Positions 56,544 through 64,000 of a stretch of DNA of 64,000 bases are shown here, in pieces (the stretch's first letter is position 1; every line of letters begins with the position of its first letter). The translations under genes were made by a program, and so were the position numbers. The notes beneath the pieces are model-generated. The model was not told the DNA's origin. It did no database searches and saw nothing but the letters and a program-made list of their open reading frames with translations. Source of the stretch: Meridianimarinicoccus sp. MJW13 (lineage in GTDB: Bacteria > Pseudomonadota > Alphaproteobacteria > Rhodobacterales > Rhodobacteraceae); assembly GCF_014901205.1 (NCBI RefSeq), contig NZ_JACNMU010000004.1, positions 186,001-250,000 on the forward strand. Direction: 5' to 3'.

Positions 56544-58535
56544 ATGAACCGATCTGCCCTTGCTGCCCTGTTTTCAAAGAAGTCGACGGGCAAGGCAGCC
56601 TCGGACGATGGCGGTGACGAGTCCCTTTCGGATGTCGAACTGATCGCGCGCGAGCTCGATGCGATCTACTATGCCGCGCAGTTGAAAGACGCCTTGCCGC
56701 CGGATCAGAACGCGCCCGAACACTATCTGACGACCGGCTGGCAGGACGGGCTGGATCCAAGTCCAAGTTTTTCCACCCGGTTCTATCTCGACGTCAACGA
56801 GGACGTGCGCGAGAACGGCATCAACCCGTTTCTGCACTACCTGCGCTACGGACGCGCCGAGGGCCGGCTGTCGCAGGACTCGGACGCCGCTCCGGATCTG
56901 CCGACGTCGGAATCGACCTCGGAAGCCGTCGACGACGCGCCGCAGGATCGCGCACCGGACGTGCACAAGCTTCAGCACATCGCGCCGCATTTCGACGAAA
57001 CCTACTACCGCTCCAACAACCAGCACGTGGATTTCACCGAACTTTCCCCGGTACAGCATTACGCCACCGTGGGCTGGCGCGAGGGGCGCAATCCGACGGC
57101 CAAGTTCTCGATCAGCTACTACCTGATGACCAATCCGGACGTGGCCGAGCATGACATCGATCCGTTCTGGCACTATATCGTGGCCGGCCGCAAGGAAGGC
57201 CGCGCGGCGACCCATCCGGCGGGCTTCAAGCACGAGGTTCTGCGCCGGTTGCGGCCGCTAGACGAACAACGCGCGGCCTGGCGTGTGGCCCATACCGAAA
57301 CCCCGCCCAAGCCCGGTGACGACGATGTCCTGAACGCGGCCCTGCGCAGCGCCCTGATCGACACCGGCACGCTGGTGCTGAGCATCGGGCACGATGATTT
57401 CCAGGCCAACGTGGGCGGCGTGCAGCTTTGCATCCAGCACGAACGCGATCTGTGCCGGGACCAGGGCGTCACCCATCTGAACCTGCGTCCCGCCATCCCG
57501 CTGCCGACCTTTGCCGATCCGGGCACCGACACGACATTCGTTGTAACGCTGGACGGCCAGTCCCTGGGCGCGTTCGACCCCGCGACCCTGATGGACATGC
57601 TCGCGGCCCGAACCGACGATGTGGCGGTGACCATGGTGATCCATTCGCTGATGGGTCATGCGCCCGAGACCATCATTGATCTCGCCCGGCAGGTGCATCC
57701 GGCGTCGGTCCTGGTGTGGGTGCATGACTATCTTACGCTGTGCCCGTCCTATGCGCTGCAACGCAACAACGTGGCCTTCTGCAATGCGCCCGACCTGGCC
57801 TCGACCGCCTGCACGATCTGCGTTTACGGCGCCGAGCGGCGGAACCATCTGGACCGCATGGGCCAGCTGTTCGCGGCGCTGACCCCGCATGTGCTGGCGC
57901 CGTCGCGCGCGGCGGCGGATGTCTGGACCCGGCACAACAGCTATGCCCCGGCGCCGGTCTCGATCCTGCCGCATCTGACCCTGACCCATGGCGCCGCGGC
58001 ACAAGCCGAACCCGCCGACGACGGGCCCATTCGCATCGGCTTTGCCGGAAGCCCGGCCCCGCACAAGGGCTGGAGCGCCTTTCTGGAAATGGCCGAGCGC
58101 TTTGCCCTGCGCGACGATATGAGCTTTCACTACCTGGGCAGCGAGGATCCGGGCATCGGCGCGATCCGGTTCCACCCGGCGTCAGTCTCGACCGACGATC
58201 CCCGCGCCATGATCAATGCCATCCGCGACGCCCGCATTGATCTGGTCCTGAACTGGGCCAGTTGGCCAGAGACCTTCTGCCTCGCGGCCTATGAAGCCGT
58301 CACCGGCGGCGCGCGGCTGATCACCCGGACCGGGTCGGGCAATGTGGCCGATCTGATCGCGGCAGAGGATTGCGGCATCGTGCTGCCCTCGAAAGCCGCC
58401 CTGATCGGGTTTTTCGAAACCGACGCAGTGGTCGAGGAAGCGCAGAAGGCCCGCGCCGGACGCACCACCCGAAGCTTCGACATGCAGCTGTCGGACATGG
58501 GGCTGAGCCACGTCAAGATCGGGGAATTCGCATGA
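56544..58535 (+). CDS. Glycosyltransferase with N-terminal YY-HY-EGR repeats
   Basis: A 663-residue protein. Residues 35-230 contain four short repeats with the pattern YY...PD/ED...HY...G...EGR, for example FYLDVNEDVRENGINPFLHY and YYLMTNPDVAEHDIDPFWHY. Such repeats are common in front of bacterial glycosyltransferases. From about 270 on comes a GT-B-like module: VLVWVHDYLTLCPSYALQRN, IRIGFAGSPAPHKGW and NWASWPETFCLAAYEA. The HDY..CPSY and SWPETF parts parallel the last module of the 839-residue enzymes, linking both glycan blocks. Confidence 0.82.
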   Translation: MNRSALAALFSKKSTGKAASDDGGDESLSDVELIARELDAIYYAAQLKDALPPDQNAPEHYLTTGWQDGLDPSPSFSTRFYLDVNEDVRENGINPFLHYLRYGRAEGRLSQDSDAAPDLPTSESTSEAVDDAPQDRAPDVHKLQHIAPHFDETYYRSNNQHVDFTELSPVQHYATVGWREGRNPTAKFSISYYLMTNPDVAEHDIDPFWHYIVAGRKEGRAATHPAGFKHEVLRRLRPLDEQRAAWRVAHTETPPKPGDDDVLNAALRSALIDTGTLVLSIGHDDFQANVGGVQLCIQHERDLCRDQGVTHLNLRPAIPLPTFADPGTDTTFVVTLDGQSLGAFDPATLMDMLAARTDDVAVTMVIHSLMGHAPETIIDLARQVHPASVLVWVHDYLTLCPSYALQRNNVAFCNAPDLASTACTICVYGAERRNHLDRMGQLFAALTPHVLAPSRAAADVWTRHNSYAPAPVSILPHLTLTHGAAAQAEPADDGPIRIGFAGSPAPHKGWSAFLEMAERFALRDDMSFHYLGSEDPGIGAIRFHPASVSTDDPRAMINAIRDARIDLVLNWASWPETFCLAAYEAVTGGARLITRTGSGNVADLIAAEDCGIVLPSKAALIGFFETDAVVEEAQKARAGRTTRSFDMQLSDMGLSHVKIGEFA

Positions 58536-59572
58536 CCATCGCGGCATTCACCAGCTTCTCGCTGAACTACTTCGGGCGTGCGAAGACCTGGGCCGACAGC
58601 GTGCGGCGCGTGCATCCGGACTGGAAACTGGTGGCGGTGCTGGTGGATGAAGCCCCCGAAGGCTTCGACATGGCCCCGATCGCGGCGGCTTTCGACGAGG
58701 TGCTGACCCCCGACCGTTTCATGGACGAGGATCATCGCCCGTGGCTGTTCGGCCATGACATCGTCGAGGCCTGCACGGCGGTCAAGGGCGCGGCCCTGCG
58801 CCATCTGCTGGATGACCCCGCGCACAAGAAGGTGCTGTATTTCGATCCCGACACGGCGGTGTTTTCGCCGCTGGATCCTCTGATCGACCGGCTGGACGAT
58901 TGCAACATCATCCTGACACCGCACCAGGTGGAACCGGACGAAACCCCGCTCGGGATCTCGGACAACGAGATCACCTCGCTGCATTACGGCACCTACAACC
59001 TTGGTTTCATCGCCGTGGCCAACACCGCCGAAAGCCGCCGCTTTGCCGCCTGGTGGGAGGCCCGCCTGCACGACTGGTGCCATGATCGCCTGGATGTGGG
59101 CCTGTTCGTGGATCAGAAGTGGTGCAACCTGGTTCCCTGTTTCTTCGACGGCGTGGTGACCTGGCGCGATCCGGGCTACAACGTGGCGAGTTGGAACATC
59201 AGCCGCCGCGACATTCGCTTTGATGACGACGGCGCGCTGCTGTCCAACGACCGTCCGCTGACCTTCTTCCATTTCACCAAGCTGGGACCGGTCGGGGACA
59301 TCATGACCCAACGCTACGCCGGCAGCGACTCGGACGTTTACGAGCTTTGGGCCTGGTACAAGATGGCCGTCGAGGCGAACGAGCCCGAGGGCCTGCCGGA
59401 GAAATGGTGGAAATACGCCCAGTTTTCCGACGGCGAGAAAATTCCCAAACCGGCGCGGGTTCTGTACCGCGACCGCCCCGACCTGCGCGACACCTTTCCC
59501 GATCCCTTCGACAGCGACGGGGACAGCTACAGTGCCTGGCTGCGGCAGAACACGGACCTGATGAATGCCTGA
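58532..59572 (+). CDS. GT8-like glycosyltransferase
   Basis: A 346-residue protein beginning MTIAAFTSFSLNYFGRAKTW. The metal-binding motif is in VLYFDPDTAVFSPLDPL (about residues 99-115), and GTYNLGFIAVANT and WCNLVPCFF follow as in GT8-like enzymes that use nucleotide sugars. It overlaps the gene before by ATGA and the gene behind by 8 bp, so the three form one operon. Donor and acceptor are unknown. Confidence 0.8.
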   Translation: MTIAAFTSFSLNYFGRAKTWADSVRRVHPDWKLVAVLVDEAPEGFDMAPIAAAFDEVLTPDRFMDEDHRPWLFGHDIVEACTAVKGAALRHLLDDPAHKKVLYFDPDTAVFSPLDPLIDRLDDCNIILTPHQVEPDETPLGISDNEITSLHYGTYNLGFIAVANTAESRRFAAWWEARLHDWCHDRLDVGLFVDQKWCNLVPCFFDGVVTWRDPGYNVASWNISRRDIRFDDDGALLSNDRPLTFFHFTKLGPVGDIMTQRYAGSDSDVYELWAWYKMAVEANEPEGLPEKWWKYAQFSDGEKIPKPARVLYRDRPDLRDTFPDPFDSDGDSYSAWLRQNTDLMNA

Positions 59573-60470
59573 AATCACGCCGCTTGCGGACAAGCCCACC
59601 TATGCCGTCGTCTACCAGTTCGGAAAGGTGGCCAGCACCTCGATCGTGGCGGCGCTGAACCTGCTACCGGACGTCGAGGCCGTGCAATCCCATTTCATGG
59701 GCAAGCAGGCCCTGGGGCAGATTCTGGACAGCCTGTTTGCGCCCGGCATGTCGGACTATTTCTATTTTCATCAACGCGGCCAGCTTGTTGAGAACATTGA
59801 TATTACACGAAAGTTCACCCAGCTGCGCACAGGGACGGACACCGGCCAGAACCTTCTGGTGTTGTCCATGTGCCGCGATCCGATGGATTGGTTCCGCTCG
59901 GCGCTGACGCAGGATGCACAGGCGCATCTTGAGACCATGAAGACCTATCTGGGCCAGACCAGCCGGACCGTGCCAGAGGATGGCGATGCGGTGATCCGGG
60001 CGGCCCTTCCGGCCATGCTCGACGAGATTTCCACGCTGTTCACCACCTCGGACACATTTTGGGACATCTCGGTGCAATCGCGGGCCTCGGCGGCCGAGAT
60101 CAAGGAAGGTCTGACCCCGGCGTTGGTGCCCTTCACCTATCTGGTCCTGCGCCCGTTCAACTGGTACCGCACCCATTTCCAAAGCGCCCTTGGCGTCGGG
60201 ATCGGAGAGTTGAGCGCGCAGGATGGTCTGTGGCTGCGCCAAGACGACAGCGAGACCATCGCCGTGCTGCGGTACGAGGATATGGCCGAGCAACTGCCGG
60301 GTCTGATCGCCGGGCTGGGGCTGGGCGACATCGACCTGGGCGTGTCGGAAAACCGCAGCACCGGCAAGCTGCACGCGGACACCATCCGCGACGTGCTGGA
60401 CGCCTATGACGACAGCCGCCTGCGCGAGGTCTTCGCAAGGTCCTTCTACGCCCGGTTCTTCGGCTATTGA
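59565..60470 (+). CDS. Sulfotransferase-like protein for glycan decoration
   Basis: A 301-residue protein. VYQFGKVASTSIVAAL (about residues 16-31) looks like the 5'-phosphosulfate loop of PAPS-dependent sulfotransferases, and LSMCRDPMDWFRSAL (about 98-112) like the 3'-phosphate site with its arginine and serine. It resembles the putative capsular polysaccharide synthesis family. It likely sulfates the glycan made by the two enzymes before it. A hairpin follows 6 bases behind the stop. Confidence 0.77.
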   Translation: MPEITPLADKPTYAVVYQFGKVASTSIVAALNLLPDVEAVQSHFMGKQALGQILDSLFAPGMSDYFYFHQRGQLVENIDITRKFTQLRTGTDTGQNLLVLSMCRDPMDWFRSALTQDAQAHLETMKTYLGQTSRTVPEDGDAVIRAALPAMLDEISTLFTTSDTFWDISVQSRASAAEIKEGLTPALVPFTYLVLRPFNWYRTHFQSALGVGIGELSAQDGLWLRQDDSETIAVLRYEDMAEQLPGLIAGLGLGDIDLGVSENRSTGKLHADTIRDVLDAYDDSRLREVFARSFYARFFGY

Positions 60471-60475
60471 TCGCC

Positions 60476-60505
60476 GGGCCGGAGGGGGTTTCATCCCCCC
60501 GGCCC
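60476..60505. terminator. Hairpin between converging genes
   Basis: GGGCCGG-A-GGGG pairs with CCCCCCGGCCC around TTTCAT. It lies between the sulfotransferase-like and helicase genes, which converge. There is no T-run on either strand, so its efficiency is doubtful. Confidence 0.5.
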
Positions 60506-60511
60506 TGAGGT

Positions 60512-62536
60512 TCAGGGCTTGCGGCGGCCGCGGTTGTCCATGCGCTTGCTGGTGTCCATGGCGCTGACCGGCTTGCCGGTGCTGGCGCGGGCCTTGTTTT
60601 TCTTGCTGGTCGGCTTGCCCGCAGGTGGCTTGGGGCCCTTCTTGGAATAGCTTTCCTTGTCCTTGCGGTAAGGGCTGTCCGATTTCGCCGCGCCGTCCTT
60701 CTTGAACGGCTTGTCCTTCTTGTAGGGGGACGCGGGTTTGTCGCCATCCTTCTTGAAGGGTTTGTCTTTCTTGTAAGGCTTGTCCGCCCGGTCAGGGTCG
60801 AATTTCGCCTTGGGACGGCCACCCGCAGGCTTGGACCCGGCATCGTCGCGCGGGCGGTCAAAGCGTTTCTCACCGTCCTTGCCGCCTTTCGCGTAATGGG
60901 GCTTGTCGGCCCCGCGATGCGGCTTGCGCGGGCGATCTTCATAGGGCGTGCGCGTCATCGGGGCCAGCGTCGGGGCGCTGTCCAGACGTTCCAGCTTGAT
61001 CCCGTCTTCCAGCACACGCTCGGGTCCTATGGCGGCCAGGAAGGCCTCGGCATTGGGTTCGCGGATCTCGAACACGGTGTGATCGTCCTGGATGCGGATC
61101 GCGCCGATTTCGTTCTTGGTGATGTCGCCGGCCTTGCACAGCATCGGCAACAGGCGGCGCGGTTCGGCCCGCTGGGTGCGGCCCACCGAAAGTTGGAACC
61201 AGACCGAGGGCCCGAATTCGGCGCGCTTGGCGGGGCGTTCGTCGGTGGCCGCCGACAGTTCCTCGGGCGCGGTATGCTGTGCCCGGTACAGCGTCAGATA
61301 GGCGCGCGCCAGTTGTTCGGGCGTGAACTTCTCGGCGAGACGGGTGACGGTCTCGGGGTCGGCATCGCCGGTTTCGGTCCAGATCGGGTCGGCCAGCATC
61401 CGCTCTTCATCGCGGGCCAGCACGTCCTCGGCCGAGGGCGCATCGCCCCATTCCGCCGTCAGTTGCGCCATGCTGAGAATGCGGTTGGCCTTGCGGCGGT
61501 TCTTGTAGGTCACCACCATCGCGCTGACGCCCTTGCGCCCGGCGCGCCCGGTACGGCCCGAGCGGTGCAGCAGGGTTTCGAAGCTGTTGGGTAGTTCCGC
61601 GTGGATCACCAGATCGAGGTTCGGCAGGTCGATGCCGCGCGCCGCCACATCGGTGGCCACGCAAACCCGCGCCCGCCCGTCGCGCATCGCCTGCAAGGCG
61701 TGCGAGCGTTCGGCCTGCGACAGCTCTCCCGACAACGCCACCACCTGGAACCCGCGGTTCGACAGGCGGGTGGTCAGGCGGTTCACCATCTCGCGGGTGT
61801 TGCAGAACACGATGGCATTGGGGGCCTCGTAGAAACGCAGCGTGTTGATGACCGCGTTCTCGCCATCACGATCCGACACCGACATCGCGCGATAATCGAT
61901 ATCGGCGTGCTGGGTCGTTTCCGACTTGGTGACGATGCGCTCGGCGTTTTTCTGATAGCTTTTGGCCAGTTCCGCGATCGAACGCGGCACGGTGGCCGAG
62001 AACAGCAGGGTCTGACGCTCGTCCGGGGCTTCGCCAAGGATGAATTCCAGATCCTCGCGGAAGCCCAGGTCCAGCATCTCGTCGGCTTCGTCCAGCACGA
62101 TGGCTCGGATGCCGCTCAGGTCGATGGAGCCGCGGGTGATGTGGTCGCGCAGACGGCCCGGCGTGGCGACGACGACATGCGCGCCCCGTTCCAGCGTGCG
62201 CCGTTCGGTGCGCATGTCCATGCCGCCCACACAAGACGCCATGACTGCCCCGGCCTTTTCGTACAGCCAGCCCAGCTCGCGCTTGACCTGCAACGCCAGT
62301 TCCCGCGTCGGCGCGATGATCAGCGCCAGCGGTGTGTCCGCCCGCCCGAAGCTCTCGTCCTCGCCCAGAAGGGTCGGCGCGATGGCCAGGCCGAATCCCA
62401 GGGTCTTGCCCGACCCGGTCTGGGCCGATACCAGAAGATCCACGCCCACCAGTTCGGGCCGCGAGACGGCCTCTTGCACCGGGGTGAGCGTTGTATAGCC
62501 GCGCTGCTGAAGCGCATCTGCGAGAGCTTGTTTCAC
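60512..62536 (-). CDS. deaD: DEAD-box RNA helicase (DeaD/CsdA type)
   Basis: A 674-residue helicase. All motifs are present: AQTGSGKT, PTRELA, TPGRL, DEAD, SAT, CATDVAARGIDLP and HRSGRTGRAG, ending near residue 340. About 450-540 form a DbpA-type RNA-binding domain (GPSVWFQLSVGRTQRAEP). The tail from about 550 on is lysine-rich low complexity with repeated YKKDKPFKKDG units, suited to binding RNA. Such enzymes remodel ribosomal or structured RNA, often in the cold. The gene is divergent from the PhoD-like gene; the 239-bp gap shows no other gene. Confidence 0.93.
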   Translation of the reverse strand: MKQALADALQQRGYTTLTPVQEAVSRPELVGVDLLVSAQTGSGKTLGFGLAIAPTLLGEDESFGRADTPLALIIAPTRELALQVKRELGWLYEKAGAVMASCVGGMDMRTERRTLERGAHVVVATPGRLRDHITRGSIDLSGIRAIVLDEADEMLDLGFREDLEFILGEAPDERQTLLFSATVPRSIAELAKSYQKNAERIVTKSETTQHADIDYRAMSVSDRDGENAVINTLRFYEAPNAIVFCNTREMVNRLTTRLSNRGFQVVALSGELSQAERSHALQAMRDGRARVCVATDVAARGIDLPNLDLVIHAELPNSFETLLHRSGRTGRAGRKGVSAMVVTYKNRRKANRILSMAQLTAEWGDAPSAEDVLARDEERMLADPIWTETGDADPETVTRLAEKFTPEQLARAYLTLYRAQHTAPEELSAATDERPAKRAEFGPSVWFQLSVGRTQRAEPRRLLPMLCKAGDITKNEIGAIRIQDDHTVFEIREPNAEAFLAAIGPERVLEDGIKLERLDSAPTLAPMTRTPYEDRPRKPHRGADKPHYAKGGKDGEKRFDRPRDDAGSKPAGGRPKAKFDPDRADKPYKKDKPFKKDGDKPASPYKKDKPFKKDGAAKSDSPYRKDKESYSKKGPKPPAGKPTSKKNKARASTGKPVSAMDTSKRMDNRGRRKP

Positions 62537-62775
62537 GAAGTGGTCGTCTTTTCTGGCAAAGCCGGAGCGGCTGCTGTTGCAAACAGCCGCGCGGTCCGGG
62601 GACCCACGGCGGCGCGAGTCAAAAATGGGTGATCGATGGCACCTAACGGGTTCTGCGCCCGTTGTATAGGTTCAAACGTTGCGGCGCGCCGCGACGGGAC
62701 TTGAACGCCGGGGGGCACGATGGCACTTGAAAAGCTGGACCCGACCCGTGGCACGCCTGAGAAAGGGCCAGATAC

Positions 62776-64000
62776 GTGACAATGCACCCCTTCCCCGACC
62801 GCGCCGGTCCGTTCCTGTATTTTCGCGGGTGGGGCGACGGGCGGCTGGCGCTGGCCGCCCTGAGCCTTTTGCCGCCGGGCGAAACCCCGCCGCCGGTTCA
62901 GGCCGGCGGGCGCGAGATCGCGGCGGTCAAACTGCGGGAGCTGGGAGAGGTCACCGCCTGGCGGCACGACTTCGACCTTGGCCCGCAGGACGACGGCTAT
63001 GGTCTGGGCGACAGTCACTATCCGGTGCAGACCGATCTGACCGGCGATCTGCGCATCGCCTTCGCCTCGTGCAATGGCGAGGAAAACGGCGACATGGATC
63101 GTGCGCCCGAAGAACGCAATGCCATGTGGGAACGGCTTGGCCGGAACCACGACCACGCGCCCTTCGCCCTGTTGTTGCAGGGGGGCGACCAGATCTATGC
63201 CGATGAAGCCACCCACGGCCACCCGCTGACCGAAGGCTGGCCCGGCGAAACCCCGCCCGATCTGGACGAGGCCCAGCAGGCTGAAATCACCGAGCACCTG
63301 CGCGCGGCCTTCGTGCAGCGCTATCTGGGGGCCATGGGCAGCCAGGCCTATGGCTGGCTGTCGGCGCGCGTGCCCAGCCTGTGCGTCTGGGACGATCACG
63401 ATATCTGCGACGGCTGGGGCTCGCTGCCCCGCGACCACACGTCCTCGACCCTCGGGCAAACCCTGTTCCGGGTGGCTCGCGAGATGTACTTGCTGTTCCA
63501 GCATGCCGCCACCGAGGACGACGTGGCCACCCTGTTTCTGGACCCGCAGGGGCGCAGCCTGAGTTGGGCGCATGAACTGCCCGGCCTGACCCTGTTTGCT
63601 CCCGATCTGCGGTCCGAGCGGGGCCGGCGCCATGTGATGCGCGAGGCCGGTTGGCAGTCGGTCGAGGCTCTGGAACCGCAGGGCGATCATGTGATGATGG
63701 TGTCCTCGGTGCCGCTGCTGGGGCCGCGCCTGTCGTTGCTGGAAGGGGTCATGCTGATGATCCCGAAGATCCAGCAATACGAGGACGACCTGCGCGACCA
63801 ATGGCAAAGCCGTGCCCATCGCACCGAATGGGTGCGGATGCTGAAACAGATGCTGCGCCTGCGCAAGAAGGCCCCGGTGACGGTGCTGTCGGGCGAGATT
63901 CACCTGGCCACCCGCGCCGAAATGGGGCGCGGCCCGACCCTGATCCATCAGCTCGTCGCCTCGGGTATCGCCCACCGGGCCCCGCCGCAGGCCTTTGCGC
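62776..64000 (+). CDS. PhoD-like alkaline phosphatase (cut by right edge)
   Basis: The first 408 residues of a metallophosphatase of the PhoD class. The metal-site motifs are RIAFASCNGE, LLLQGGDQIYADE, VWDDHDICDGWG and VLSGEIHLATRAEM. I see no signal peptide, which suggests a cytoplasmic member of the class. The GTG at 62776 stands 8 bases behind AAAGGG; the ATG at 62782 is the alternative. Substrate is unknown, presumably a phosphodiester or phosphomonoester. Confidence 0.87.
   Translation, partial: MTMHPFPDRAGPFLYFRGWGDGRLALAALSLLPPGETPPPVQAGGREIAAVKLRELGEVTAWRHDFDLGPQDDGYGLGDSHYPVQTDLTGDLRIAFASCNGEENGDMDRAPEERNAMWERLGRNHDHAPFALLLQGGDQIYADEATHGHPLTEGWPGETPPDLDEAQQAEITEHLRAAFVQRYLGAMGSQAYGWLSARVPSLCVWDDHDICDGWGSLPRDHTSSTLGQTLFRVAREMYLLFQHAATEDDVATLFLDPQGRSLSWAHELPGLTLFAPDLRSERGRRHVMREAGWQSVEALEPQGDHVMMVSSVPLLGPRLSLLEGVMLMIPKIQQYEDDLRDQWQSRAHRTEWVRMLKQMLRLRKKAPVTVLSGEIHLATRAEMGRGPTLIHQLVASGIAHRAPPQAFA

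Overview
The window is GC-rich DNA from an alphaproteobacterium, most likely a marine Rhodobacteraceae (Roseobacter group). The reasons are the gene content (GlpSTPQV glycerol importer, TRAP and many solute-binding ABC transporters, a PQQ alcohol dehydrogenase cluster with its own ABC system) and the strong third-position GC bias, which leaves long antisense frames open. I found no rRNA, tRNA or CRISPR array. The genus is inferred and not proven.

Layout. 1-9722: a glycerol catabolism regulon. On the minus strand it reads glpD-glpS-glpT-glpP-glpQ-small membrane protein-glpV-glpK (cut by the left edge), with the DeoR-type regulator glpR divergent. 9867-10977: an IS30-family insertion sequence. 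11069-18443: a LacI-controlled sugar or compatible-solute operon with binding protein, two unusual permeases, a GH63-like cytoplasmic glycosidase and an ATPase, ending in a perfect hairpin. 18670-19926: an orphan membrane protein with a PAS-like tail. 19936-25600: a cluster matching what protein-family databases call the GAK system. It holds a CofD-like protein, a Nudix hydrolase, a helical-domain/phosphotransferase fusion, an ATP-grasp enzyme, an HprK-related kinase and a small amphi-Trp protein. I know of no experimental function for it, and it is the best candidate here for an undescribed pathway. 25653-28784: a TRAP transporter of the TakP type, with a decayed Lrp/AsnC fragment behind it.

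29237-43736: a PQQ-dependent alcohol oxidation island. It contains the dehydrogenase (with the aspartate pair typical of lanthanide enzymes), two c-type cytochromes, a MoxJ-like periplasmic protein, and a PQQ-associated ABC system that combines an import-type binding protein with an ABC-2-type permease. It also holds a second, NitT/TauT-like ABC importer split around the dehydrogenase, a NosR-like flavo-iron-sulfur membrane protein, and ApbE to flavinylate it. Four intergenic regions of this island share the motif TWCGACCWAAG, which suggests one regulator.

43790-50259 and 56544-60470: two blocks of surface-glycan genes: a GT2, two tandem 839-residue double glycosyltransferases, a free-standing copy of their N-terminal domain, a third large glycosyltransferase, a GT8-like enzyme and a sulfotransferase-like protein. 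Between them lie a Pqi (MCE) lipid-transport operon whose PqiB carries a tail of 100-residue repeats, and a divergent znuA/zur pair without znuBC. The window closes with a DEAD-box RNA helicase and the start of a PhoD-like phosphatase.
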